From positions 4,912,501-4,976,500 of the forward strand of contig OX438750.1 in NCBI GenBank assembly GCA_949316235.1: 64,000 nt of DNA, written 5' to 3'. Positions 39,032 to 48,089 of this stretch are shown here, one piece after another. Numbering within the stretch: the first letter of the stretch is position 1; each line of letters starts with the position of its first letter. The notes under the pieces are model-generated. The model was not told the DNA's origin and made no database searches. It worked only from the letters and a program-made list of their open reading frames with translations. Both the position numbers and the translations under genes were made by a program. Source of the DNA: Oegoconia quadripuncta (Eukaryota; Arthropoda; Insecta; Lepidoptera; Autostichidae).

Positions 39032-39062
<31 letters not shown>

Positions 39063-39500
39063 CAAGCAAGCCAAGCAAGCAAGCAAGCAAGCAAGCACGA
39101 GACGATGCGGCCGCCATACAACAGCAAAAACAAAAAGCCCTTTTCAGGGCTAACAAATCGTTCAGAGGTCACAAGATGTTTCTTTACGAAATACGTTCAG
39201 TCGATCGTTACCTACCTACCTACCTACCTACCTACCTACCTACCTACCTACCTACCTACCTACCTACCTACCTATTCCCACATAAAATAAATTTTCGTTG
39301 TGTTTGTTCATTTAATTCCCGCCCTATTTTAATGCGCTTAAGGTTAACTAACTGTATTCATGCTTTTCGAATTTATTGTATGCAAACAAACATACAAAGT
39401 AGATTATGACATGGTGCATAGCGTTCGCGCTCGCTCTCTCTCTCTCTCTCTCCACGTGTCTGTCTCGCTCGACGTTTACCCCACCGTTACCGAGTCATCG
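38787..39500 (+). other. H1 3' UTR and H1-H2A spacer, unit 2
   Basis: (CGT)n at about 38928-38996, a GAGC/CAAG run at about 39013-39095, the stem-loop, (CCTA)n at about 39210-39273 and a (TC)n tract near 39431-39450. No gene seen. Confidence 0.8.
39136..39151 (+). terminator. H1 histone 3' stem-loop (variant), copy 2
   Basis: AGCCCTTTTCAGGGCT, 350 nt after the stop codon. Confidence 0.92.
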
Positions 39501-39527
39501 TCTAAATACATAATAAAGCAGAGAGAG

Positions 39528-39528
<1 letters not shown>
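39501..39528 (+). promoter_or_regulatory. Orphaned H2A TATA region upstream of A3
   Basis: TCTAAATACATAATAAAGCA followed by GAGAGAGA. If the expanded T-run is discounted, A3 begins about 31 bp from ATAATAAA. Confidence 0.6.

Positions 39529-39567
<39 letters not shown>
39529..39567. repeat. Expanded target-site duplication of A3 (left copy)
   Basis: GG, 34 T and AAA (39 bp). The same site has 7 T beside A1, A2 and the intact unit 3 promoter. The identical 39-bp copy is at 45458-45496. Confidence 0.88.
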
Positions 39568-39568
<1 letters not shown>

Positions 39569-39846
39569 ATTCCGCTCCGCGCCTCCGTCGCGACCGCACG
39601 TACCGCGCGCCGCTCGTTCGATCGCTCGATCTTCCGACCGTCCCCATCTGTGTGTGCTGGACTGTGCTGTGCTGTGCGTCGTGCTCCGTGCGGCTCTCCG
39701 CCCGCTGTGCTCCGTGTCTTCGTCTGCGTGCCGCACAACCGTGTCGCGTTCACCCCGCGCCGGTCAACTTCGTGCACCCGCGACGGTAGCGACACTCCGC
39801 GGCCGGCCGCGTCGACTGACATAACGTCGCATACGTTATTGCGCAT

Positions 39847-39887
39847 AGGGACCGCCGCGCAGTTTTCACTGCGGGTTCTAGGTCCCT
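39847..39887 (+). other. 5' leader hairpin resembling histone stem-loop (A3)
   Basis: Inner hairpin CGCAGT-TTTC-ACTGCG at 39858-39873 inside AGGGACC/GGTCCCT. Confidence 0.6.
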
Positions 39888-40402
39888 TTTGTTTCACGCG
39901 AATTAGTGCTTCGTCGCAAATCCGCCCCTAGCGGTGGTCGCCCTGACAGACACCCCTTAGGCAGGGGACAACAGTGTCTCGGGCAGGAGGCTGACCCGAG
40001 CCTCGCGGTTCCCCTTCTGGGAAACGCAATATCGGAAGGCGTTAGCGTACGGCCTTGGGGGGTCTCCTAGTCGTGCGCTAGAGTGCGTCCGCCCTACCAA
40101 CCACCCATCCCACCCTCCTATCCCCGTGGTGTTGTTTGGGCGTCTGCCGGGACCGCTCCCGGCCGGCTACCCTCTCGCCTCGGGCAGCTAGGGCTTTACA
40201 CCCTCCGCACATTGAGATTGGCGGAGGACCACGACACACCTGAGGGTTAGGGCCTCACCTATAGGCACTCAACCTCCCTGCCTACACCCGGCGGGGAGGG
40301 TAGTACTCATCCGCGGGCAATCCCACCCGTCGGACCCCTCTGCGCCTAACGCAACTCTATTTTAAAGCGCGCTTCACGCGCTCATCTCGTCTCGCTCTCG
40401 CA

Positions 40403-42160
40403 ATGGCCTTAGTCATTGACGTGGCCCGCCTCCCAGCCCTTCTGGCTCAGCTCGGTATGAGCTACCAGGAGGCCCTTCTGGCCTTCGCGCCCCCCTCCGC
40501 TCCAGCCGTTTCGGCAACGGAGGCGGCGGCGCCGTCCTTGTCGCCGGACGTGGTATTCACGCCCAACCTACCGGCCGCTTCCTCTAAGCGCGTCCGCTCC
40601 CCCTCCCCCGCTCACTCGGAGCGCGAGCGTTCGCCCGTCAGGGGCGAACGCACCTCGACATCGGAGGACGAGTCTCCGTGCTCTCAGGAGAGCATGGACA
40701 CGGCGTCCGCCGAATCCCCCGACTCTTACGAGTCGGAGGCTAACTCCAACTCCAACTCGTCCTCTTCTTCCGCCGAGGACGAGTTCGTCACGGTGGGAAA
40801 GAGGCAGAAGAGGAGGCGTAAGGCCAAATCTGACGCCTCTTCCTCCACCTCAGCCGGCCAGCCTCCCAAAAAGAGCGCTGCAGTCGCCGCTCCCCCCGCC
40901 CCTCTCGCGGCCGCCTCGCCGCCGCGCGCGCCCGCATCTCCGCCGGGCGCGTCCTCCCCGCCTGCCTCACAGGCTCCCCGTCAGCCTCGCTCCACTCGCC
41001 CCCCGCCTGTTTTCATACAGGAGAAAGCGAAGTGGAGCCGCGTCTCCTCTCTACTTAACGAGAGGAAGATCGCGTTCACGCACGCCCGTACCACGCCGCA
41101 AGGCATTAAAGTCGAGGTTCCCACCTCGGACGATCACCGCCGCTTCACGGCCCTCCTGAAAGCCGAATCCATCGGCTTTCACACTTACGCCCTAGAGGAT
41201 GAGCGGCTCTTCCGCGTAGTTATACGCGGAGTCCCCAAAGAGCTCGACTCTAGGGAGATTCGCGAGGACCTCAACGCGCAGGGGTTCCCTGCGCTGGAGG
41301 TCCACCGCATGTTCCATGGCCGCACCAAATCGGCTTACGATATGGTGCTGGTCATCCTCCCGATGACCGAGGGAGGGAAGGCGATCGCCAACAAGCTGGC
41401 GGCCGTCTGCTCGCTCTCGGGCATCAAAGTGGAGCCCCCCAACAAAAAGGGACCGCCCGGACAGTGTCACCGCTGTCAGCTTTACGGGCACTCCGCCCGT
41501 AACTGCTTTGCGGCTGCCAGGTGCGTAAAGTGCCTCGGCAGTCACGGGACCCCCGATTGCCCTCGTCCCAAGGACAGGGCGGAATGCAGCGAGCCTCCGA
41601 GCTGCGTCCTGTGCGGTGCCACCGGTCATCCGGCGAATTACCGCGGATGCCCGATGGCCCCGCGCAGGGGGCGCGCCGCTCCCAAGCGCGCCGCTGCCCC
41701 GACCGCGACCCCTAGGCCGCGACCCCCTCCCCCATCCGGGCCGCAATTCCCTGCGCTCGGACCGCGGCCCCTCATCCCCGGGCTGACTCGTTTTTCCCCA
41801 CCCGCCGACCTGCGCCCATCGTGGGCAAAGGTCGCCGCCCCCGCGCCTCCACCCGCGGTCCGCAGGCCGGCTCAGCTGCCTGCGGCCGCGGCCAACCCCC
41901 CTCCTGCGCCGGCCTCACCGGTCAGGAGAACCGCCCCCCGCGCCTCACGCCCCCCTTCCTCGCCCTCCGCCTTCTCGGCGGAGGACGACTTTGCACTAGT
42001 TTGCGATTTCGCCAGCGTCTTCAACGTTGACGAAATCGCTGAGCTGGCTCAGCAGCTCAGAGCCACCAACGGCATGAGGGAAGAGCGTCTCGCCCTCGCC
42101 GTCAAATTCTCGCGTGTTATCGCCGCCATCTCCTCCTTTAACACTGAGTCGGCCCGTTGA
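40403..42160 (+). CDS. ORF1 Gag-like protein (A3)
   Basis: Protein of 585 aa, intact, with the three zinc knuckles at 355-416. It is distinguished from A2 by FAAARC between knuckles one and two and by Ala in place of Val in the Pro-rich region (RRPAQLP). The stop overlaps the ORF2 ATG. Confidence 0.94.
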   Translation: MALVIDVARLPALLAQLGMSYQEALLAFAPPSAPAVSATEAAAPSLSPDVVFTPNLPAASSKRVRSPSPAHSERERSPVRGERTSTSEDESPCSQESMDTASAESPDSYESEANSNSNSSSSSAEDEFVTVGKRQKRRRKAKSDASSSTSAGQPPKKSAAVAAPPAPLAAASPPRAPASPPGASSPPASQAPRQPRSTRPPPVFIQEKAKWSRVSSLLNERKIAFTHARTTPQGIKVEVPTSDDHRRFTALLKAESIGFHTYALEDERLFRVVIRGVPKELDSREIREDLNAQGFPALEVHRMFHGRTKSAYDMVLVILPMTEGGKAIANKLAAVCSLSGIKVEPPNKKGPPGQCHRCQLYGHSARNCFAAARCVKCLGSHGTPDCPRPKDRAECSEPPSCVLCGATGHPANYRGCPMAPRRGRAAPKRAAAPTATPRPRPPPPSGPQFPALGPRPLIPGLTRFSPPADLRPSWAKVAAPAPPPAVRRPAQLPAAAANPPPAPASPVRRTAPRASRPPSSPSAFSAEDDFALVCDFASVFNVDEIAELAQQLRATNGMREERLALAVKFSRVIAAISSFNTESAR

Positions 42161-45081
42161 TGGTTATTACACAAACGCAGCAGAGTAGAGTCAAACCCCG
42201 ATCCCTAACTCTAGCCTACTTCAACGCTGACGGTTTCAATTACCAACAGCGTATGGAGTGTGCTGAGTTTCTCTCCGACAATCGAGTCGATATCATGCTA
42301 GTGCAGGAAACATTTCTCAAACCTTCTGCCCGCGATCCGAAAATCGCCAATTACAATTTGGTTAGGAACGATAGGGTGTCCGCCGCTAAGGGGGGCACTC
42401 TTATCTACTACAAAAAGTCCCTGCACTGCATACCCCTACCGACCCCTCCTCTCGAGAACATTGAGGCCTCGGTCTGTCGCTTAGCAATGACCGGCCATCA
42501 GCCCATCACGATAGCTTCAGTCTACATGTCCTGTGCCAAACCGTGCTTGCAGTTGGAGAGCGATTTAGAATCGCTCTTCAGTCTAGGAGACGCCGTCATT
42601 CTGGCTGGCGATCTCAACTGCAAACACCCACGTTGGAACTCGACTGCCCCCAATCCGAAGGGCGTTATCCTGGACAGGCTCGCCGACGAGCTTGACTTCG
42701 ATATCATAGGCCCCATGCACCCCACTCACTTTCCATATCGCGTCGACCATCGTCCGGACGTGCTCGACGTGATCATCCTCAAAAACGTAAGCCTTAAGCT
42801 ACGGCTCATCGAAACGATGGCCGATCTCAATTCCGACCACCGCCCCGTACTCGTTCAGTTAGGCGCGTCCACCGACCCCACCCCCGTCACCAAGACCGTG
42901 GTCGACTGGAGGAAGCTCGAGGAGACCCTCGCCTCCTCCAGTGCGGACCTCCTCGGTCGTATCCCCGCGGTCCTCTCCACCGCGGAGGAGACAGTCTCGG
43001 CGATCGATGCCCTGACCGGCCACACCCAGAGCGTCATCAGCGACTGTTCGAGACAGGTCCCAGCGACGCCTGAGTATCGCTGGAACCTGCCCGATGACAC
43101 CAGGGAACTGATCAGGGCAAAGAGAGCTGCCACTCGAGCCTACGACAGTTTTCCCAGCGAGCCCAACAAGGCTCGGATGCGCGCTTTACAGAGGGACGTA
43201 AAGAAACGCATCAATGAGCTGCGTGAGACTCGCTGGAACAACTTGTTGAAAGACATCGAGCCTTCTCACCTGGCCTACTGGAAGTTGGCTCGATCTCTCA
43301 AGGCGGACACCACCTCCCCTATGCCCCCACTCGAGAGACCTAATCTCTCCCCCGCGTTCGACGACATAGAAAAGGCCGAGTGCCTTGCCGACAGTCTCGA
43401 GGCCCAATGCTCTCCCAGCACTTTCCCTGTAGACCGAGCGCACCTCGATGAGGTGGACAGCGAGGTCGAACGCAGGACCTCCCTCCCCCCCTCTGATACT
43501 CTCCCACCGGTCTCGGTCGATGAGGTCAAATCCTTTATCGGGTCGTCACACCCCAGGAAAGCCCCTGGTGCTGATGGCATCTCCAACAAAGTGCTCAAGC
43601 ACTTCCCCGAGGCGCTTCTGTCCCTTCTGGCAGCCATTTTTAATGCCTCGATAAGCAACTGCCTCTTTCCACAAGTCTGGAAGGAGGCAATTGTAATCGG
43701 CATTGAAAAGCCCGGCAAACCCCGTAACTGCCCATCCAGTTACCGTCCCATAAGTCTCCTAAAGACACTCGCCAAGCTCTACGAGCGCGTCCTTCTCAAA
43801 CGGCTGAAGGACCACATCGAGTCCAACGAGCTTCTTATCGACGAGCAGTTTGGCTTTAGGGCCAAACACTCGTGCGTCCAACAGGTACACCGCATAACGG
43901 AGTACATACTCTCGGGTCTCAGTAAGCGCCACAATTGTAGGGGGACTGGGGCGCTTTTCTTCGACGTGGCGAAAGCGTTCGACAAGGTCTGGCACAACGG
44001 GCTGATATACAAGTTGTATCAGCTCGGTGTTCCGGATCGTCTCGTACTCATCTTACGGGACTTTCTGTCGAACAGGTCCTTTCGATACCGCGTCGAGGGA
44101 ACTCTCTCCGCTCCCCATCCCATTCGAGCCGGAGTCCCTCAGGGCTCCGTCCTCTCCCCCATGCTTTATTCGTTGTACACCAACGACATTCCGCATCACC
44201 CGCACGTAGAATTAGCCCTATTCGCTGATGATACTGCCCTCTACTCCACCGGTCACCAACGCGAATTTCTTTCCAAACGCCTCCAATCCGCGGCCACCGC
44301 CCTGGGCGACTGGTTTCGGAAGTGGAGGATAGAGGTAAACCCCGAGAAAAGTACCGCCGTGTACTTCACTCGGGGGCCTATCCGTCGCACTTGGCGACCG
44401 GAGCTCCTCCCCATTCGCATGTTCGACCGCCCCATTCCGTGGGGTAAATCGGTCAAATACCTGGGTGTGACCCTCGATAGGGCGATGACTTTCAACGCCC
44501 ACATCAGACGCGTGCGCAATCGCGCCGCGATGGTGCTCGGCCGTCTGTCCCCCTTGCTCAACAAGAATAGTAAAATGTCCCTTAGAAATAAGGTGACACT
44601 TTACAAAACTTGTATACGTCCGATAATGACGTACGCGAGCGTCAACTTTGCCCACGCTGCGCGAGCTTCCATACGCAGTCTTCAGAAAGTTCAGAACAGC
44701 TTCATGCGCAAAGCCACGGGCTGTCCGTGGTTCGTGCGCAATGAGGAATTGCACAAAGACTTAGAGCTTCCCACCGTGGCTCACGTTCTGAAGGCTGCGT
44801 CCATAAGATATTTTGACACTGCTGTCAACCATCGCAACCCACGCGTGGTAAGTGCCGCCACTTACCGCGACGAACCGGCGACTACCTTCCGGAAAAGGCG
44901 TCCCCGGCACGTACTCGCGGATTCCGACGACGACACTACTAAGGCATTAGCCACTATTCATCGTCACTCTGACGACAAAACGACATCTCCGATATACTGC
45001 CCTCGCCGGCGGGGGCTTTTACGCGTCAAACCGCCTCACTATACGCGATACACGGTCGACACTAGTCGTTTTGGCTATTAG
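42160..45081 (+). CDS. ORF2 endonuclease/reverse transcriptase (A3)
   Basis: Protein of 973 aa with all catalytic motifs. Private changes include DDTREL (others DDAREL) and TVAHVLKAA (others TVAHFLKAA). Neither touches a known active-site motif. Confidence 0.95.
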   Translation: MVITQTQQSRVKPRSLTLAYFNADGFNYQQRMECAEFLSDNRVDIMLVQETFLKPSARDPKIANYNLVRNDRVSAAKGGTLIYYKKSLHCIPLPTPPLENIEASVCRLAMTGHQPITIASVYMSCAKPCLQLESDLESLFSLGDAVILAGDLNCKHPRWNSTAPNPKGVILDRLADELDFDIIGPMHPTHFPYRVDHRPDVLDVIILKNVSLKLRLIETMADLNSDHRPVLVQLGASTDPTPVTKTVVDWRKLEETLASSSADLLGRIPAVLSTAEETVSAIDALTGHTQSVISDCSRQVPATPEYRWNLPDDTRELIRAKRAATRAYDSFPSEPNKARMRALQRDVKKRINELRETRWNNLLKDIEPSHLAYWKLARSLKADTTSPMPPLERPNLSPAFDDIEKAECLADSLEAQCSPSTFPVDRAHLDEVDSEVERRTSLPPSDTLPPVSVDEVKSFIGSSHPRKAPGADGISNKVLKHFPEALLSLLAAIFNASISNCLFPQVWKEAIVIGIEKPGKPRNCPSSYRPISLLKTLAKLYERVLLKRLKDHIESNELLIDEQFGFRAKHSCVQQVHRITEYILSGLSKRHNCRGTGALFFDVAKAFDKVWHNGLIYKLYQLGVPDRLVLILRDFLSNRSFRYRVEGTLSAPHPIRAGVPQGSVLSPMLYSLYTNDIPHHPHVELALFADDTALYSTGHQREFLSKRLQSAATALGDWFRKWRIEVNPEKSTAVYFTRGPIRRTWRPELLPIRMFDRPIPWGKSVKYLGVTLDRAMTFNAHIRRVRNRAAMVLGRLSPLLNKNSKMSLRNKVTLYKTCIRPIMTYASVNFAHAARASIRSLQKVQNSFMRKATGCPWFVRNEELHKDLELPTVAHVLKAASIRYFDTAVNHRNPRVVSAATYRDEPATTFRKRRPRHVLADSDDDTTKALATIHRHSDDKTTSPIYCPRRRGLLRVKPPHYTRYTVDTSRFGY

Positions 45082-45305
45082 ATCACTAACACAACACACC
45101 TCTCTCTTTTTTCATGTCTCTTTTTCAAAATTCAAAATTGTGTGTCGAGGAGTTTCTTGCGTCGTTTCTTCTCCTCGACTATACACATTACGAAGCGATG
45201 GTAGTCATGTTAGTCTAAAAACTCCCCCATGCAACGCCCTAAGCCGAGGTTCGAGCCCCCGTGGGCACCCTTAGGCGTCGGTTGCAAAAACTTTTTCCGT
45301 GCTGT

Positions 45306-45421
45306 TGCATACAGTCAAGGTGCGCTTCGCGCACCATGACTGTATGCAAGAGACGGGCAGAGCGCTCCCGCGCTCGCCCACCCGCCCGGCGACGCTGTAA
45401 AAAGCCTATCGGCTTGACAGC
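45306..45421 (+). other. Three-hairpin 3' UTR structure (A3)
   Basis: Identical to A1 and A2, with hairpin I at 45306-45348. The poly-A tail ends at 45457, directly against the duplicated GG-T34-AAA. Confidence 0.75.
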
Positions 45422-45454
45422 AACTGTTCCTGATCAAAAAAAAAAAAAAAAAAA

Positions 45455-45457
<3 letters not shown>

Positions 45458-45496
<39 letters not shown>
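45458..45496. repeat. Expanded target-site duplication between A3 and A4
   Basis: GG, 34 T and AAA, the same length as the copy at 39529-39567. Confidence 0.88.
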
Positions 45497-45497
<1 letters not shown>

Positions 45498-45775
45498 ATT
45501 CCGCTCCGCGCCTCCGTCGCGACCGCACGTACCGCGCGCCGCTCGTTCGATCGCTCGATCTTCCGACCGTCCCCATCTGTGTGTGCTGGACTGTGCTGTG
45601 CTGTGCGTCGTGCTCCGTGCGGCTCTCCGCCCGCTGTGCTCCGTGTCTTCGTCTGCGTGCCGCACAACCGTGTCGCGTTCACCCCGCGCCGGTCAACTTC
45701 GTGCACCCGCGACGGTAGCGACACTCCGCGGCCGGCCGCGTCGACTGACATAACGTCGCATACGTTATTGCGCAT

Positions 45776-45816
45776 AGGGACCGCCGCGCAGTTTTCACTG
45801 CGGGTTCTAGGTCCCT
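45776..45816 (+). other. 5' leader hairpin resembling histone stem-loop (A4)
   Basis: Inner hairpin at 45787-45802, same sequence as the other A copies. Confidence 0.6.
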
Positions 45817-46331
45817 TTTGTTTCACGCGAATTAGTGCTTCGTCGCAAATCCGCCCCTAGCGGTGGTCGCCCTGACAGACACCCCTTAGGCAGGGGACAA
45901 CAGTGTCTCGGGCAGGAGGCTGACCCGAGCCTCGCGGTTCCCCTTCTGGGAAACGCAATATCGGAAGGCGTTAGCGTACGGCCTTGGGGGGTCTCCTAGT
46001 CGTGCGCTAGAGTGCGTCCGCCCTACCAACCACCCATCCCACCCTCCTATCCCCGTGGTGTTGTTTGGGCGTCTGCCGGGACCGCTCCCGGCCGGCTACC
46101 CTCTCGCCTCGGGCAGCTAGGGCTTTACACCCTCCGCACATTGAGATTGGCGGAGGACCACGACACACCTGAGGGTTAGGGCCTCACCTATAGGCACTCA
46201 ACCTCCCTGCCTACACCCGGCGGGGAGGGTAGTACTCATCCGCGGGCAATCCCACCCGTCGGACCCCTCTGCGCCTAACGCAACTCTATTTTAAAGCGCG
46301 CTTCACGCGCTCATCTCGTCTCGCTCTCGCA

Positions 46332-48089
46332 ATGGCCTTAGTCATTGACGTGGCCCGCCTCCCAGCCCTTCTGGCTCAGCTCGGTATGAGCTACCAGGAG
46401 GCCCTTCTGGCCTTCGCGCCCCCCTCCGCTCCAGCCGTTTCGGCAACGGAGGCGGCGGCGCCGTCCTTGTCGCCGGACGTGGTATTCACGCCCAACCTAC
46501 CGGCCGCTTCCTCTAAGCGCGTCCGCTCCCCCTCCCCCGCTCACTCGGAGCGCGAGCGTTCGCCCGTCAGGGGCGAACGCACCTCGACATCGGAGGACGA
46601 GTCTCCGTGCTCTCAGGAGAGCATGGACACGGCGTCCGCCGAATCCCCCGACTCTTACGAGTCGGAGGCTAACTCCAACTCCAACTCGTCCTCTTCTTCC
46701 GCCGAGGACGAGTTCGTCACGGTGGGAAAGAGGCAGAAGAGGAGGCGTAAGGCCAAATCTGACGCCTCTTCCTCCACCTCAGCCGGCCAGCCTCCCAAAA
46801 AGAGCGCTGCAGTCGCCGCTCCCCCCGCCCCTCTCGCGGCCGTCTCGCCGCCGCGCGCGCCCGCATCTCCGCCGGGCGCGTCCTCCCCGCCTGCCTCTCA
46901 GGCTCCCCGTCAGCCTCGCTCCACTCGCCCCCCGCCTGTTTTCATACAGGAGAAAGCGAAGTGGAGCCGCGTCTCCTCTCTACTTAACGAGAGGAAGATC
47001 GCGTTCACGCACGCCCGTACCACGCCGCAAGGCATTAAAGTCGAGGTTCCCACCTCGGACGATCACCGCCGCTTCACGGCCCTCCTGAAAGCCGAATCCA
47101 TCGGCTTTCACACTTACGCCCTAGAGGATGAGCGGCTCTTCCGCGTAGTTATACGCGGAGTCCCCAAAGAGCTCGACTCTAGGGAGATTCGCGAGGACCT
47201 CAACGCGCAGGGGTTCCCTGCGCTGGAGGTCCACCGCATGTTCCATGGCCGCACCAAATCGGCTTACGATATGGTGCTGGTCATCCTCCCGATGACCGAG
47301 GGAGGGAAGGCGATCGCCAACAAGCTGGCGGCCGTCTGCTCGCTCTCGGGCATCAAAGTGGAGCCCCCCAACAAAAAGGGACCGCCCGGACAGTGTCACC
47401 GCTGTCAGCTTTACGGGCACTCCGCCCGTAACTGCTTTGCGGCTGCCAGGTGCGTAAAGTGCCTCGGCAGTCACGGGACCCCCGATTGCCCTCGTCCCAA
47501 GGACAGGGCGGAATGCAGCGAGCCTCCGAGCTGCGTCCTGTGCGGTGCCACCGGTCATCCGGCGAATTACCGCGGATGCCCGATGGCCCCGCGCAGGGGG
47601 CGCGCCGCTCCCAAGCGCGCCGCTGCCCCGACCGCGACCCCTAGGCCGCGACCCCCTCCCCCATCCGGGCCGCAATTCCCTGCGCTCGGACCGCGGCCCC
47701 TCATCCCCGGGCTGACTCGTTTTTCCCCACCCGCCGACCTGCGCCCATCGTGGGCAAAGGTCGCCGCCCCCGCGCCTCCACCCGCGGTCCGCAGGCCGGC
47801 TCAGCTGCCTGCGGCCGCGGCCAACCCCCCTCCTGCGCCGGCCTCACCGGTCAGGAGAACCGCCCCCCGCGCCTCACGCCCCCCTTCCTCGCCCTCCGCC
47901 TTCTCGGCGGAGGACGACTTTGCACTAGTTTGCGATTTCGCCAGCGTCTTCAACGTTGACGAAATCGCTGAGCTGGCTCAGCAGCTCAGAGCCACCAACG
48001 GCATGAGGGAAGAGCGTCTCGCCCTCGCCGTCAAATTCTCGCGTGTTATCGCCGCCATCTCCTCCTTTAACACTGAGTCGGCCCGTTGA
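46332..48089 (+). CDS. ORF1 Gag-like protein (A4)
   Basis: Protein of 585 aa, intact, almost identical to A3. One visible difference is AAVSPPRAP where the others have AAASPPRAP. Confidence 0.94.
   Translation: MALVIDVARLPALLAQLGMSYQEALLAFAPPSAPAVSATEAAAPSLSPDVVFTPNLPAASSKRVRSPSPAHSERERSPVRGERTSTSEDESPCSQESMDTASAESPDSYESEANSNSNSSSSSAEDEFVTVGKRQKRRRKAKSDASSSTSAGQPPKKSAAVAAPPAPLAAVSPPRAPASPPGASSPPASQAPRQPRSTRPPPVFIQEKAKWSRVSSLLNERKIAFTHARTTPQGIKVEVPTSDDHRRFTALLKAESIGFHTYALEDERLFRVVIRGVPKELDSREIREDLNAQGFPALEVHRMFHGRTKSAYDMVLVILPMTEGGKAIANKLAAVCSLSGIKVEPPNKKGPPGQCHRCQLYGHSARNCFAAARCVKCLGSHGTPDCPRPKDRAECSEPPSCVLCGATGHPANYRGCPMAPRRGRAAPKRAAAPTATPRPRPPPPSGPQFPALGPRPLIPGLTRFSPPADLRPSWAKVAAPAPPPAVRRPAQLPAAAANPPPAPASPVRRTAPRASRPPSSPSAFSAEDDFALVCDFASVFNVDEIAELAQQLRATNGMREERLALAVKFSRVIAAISSFNTESAR

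Larger units (their letters stand above)
39568..45457 (+). mobile_element. Autonomous Jockey-group element, family A (copy A3)
   Basis: Full length, 5890 bp, both ORFs intact, at the H2A start site in tandem with A4. A3 and A4 form a subgroup: they share an extra TCTCG before the ORF1 ATG, FAAARC in ORF1 and PLLNKNSK in ORF2. Confidence 0.95.
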
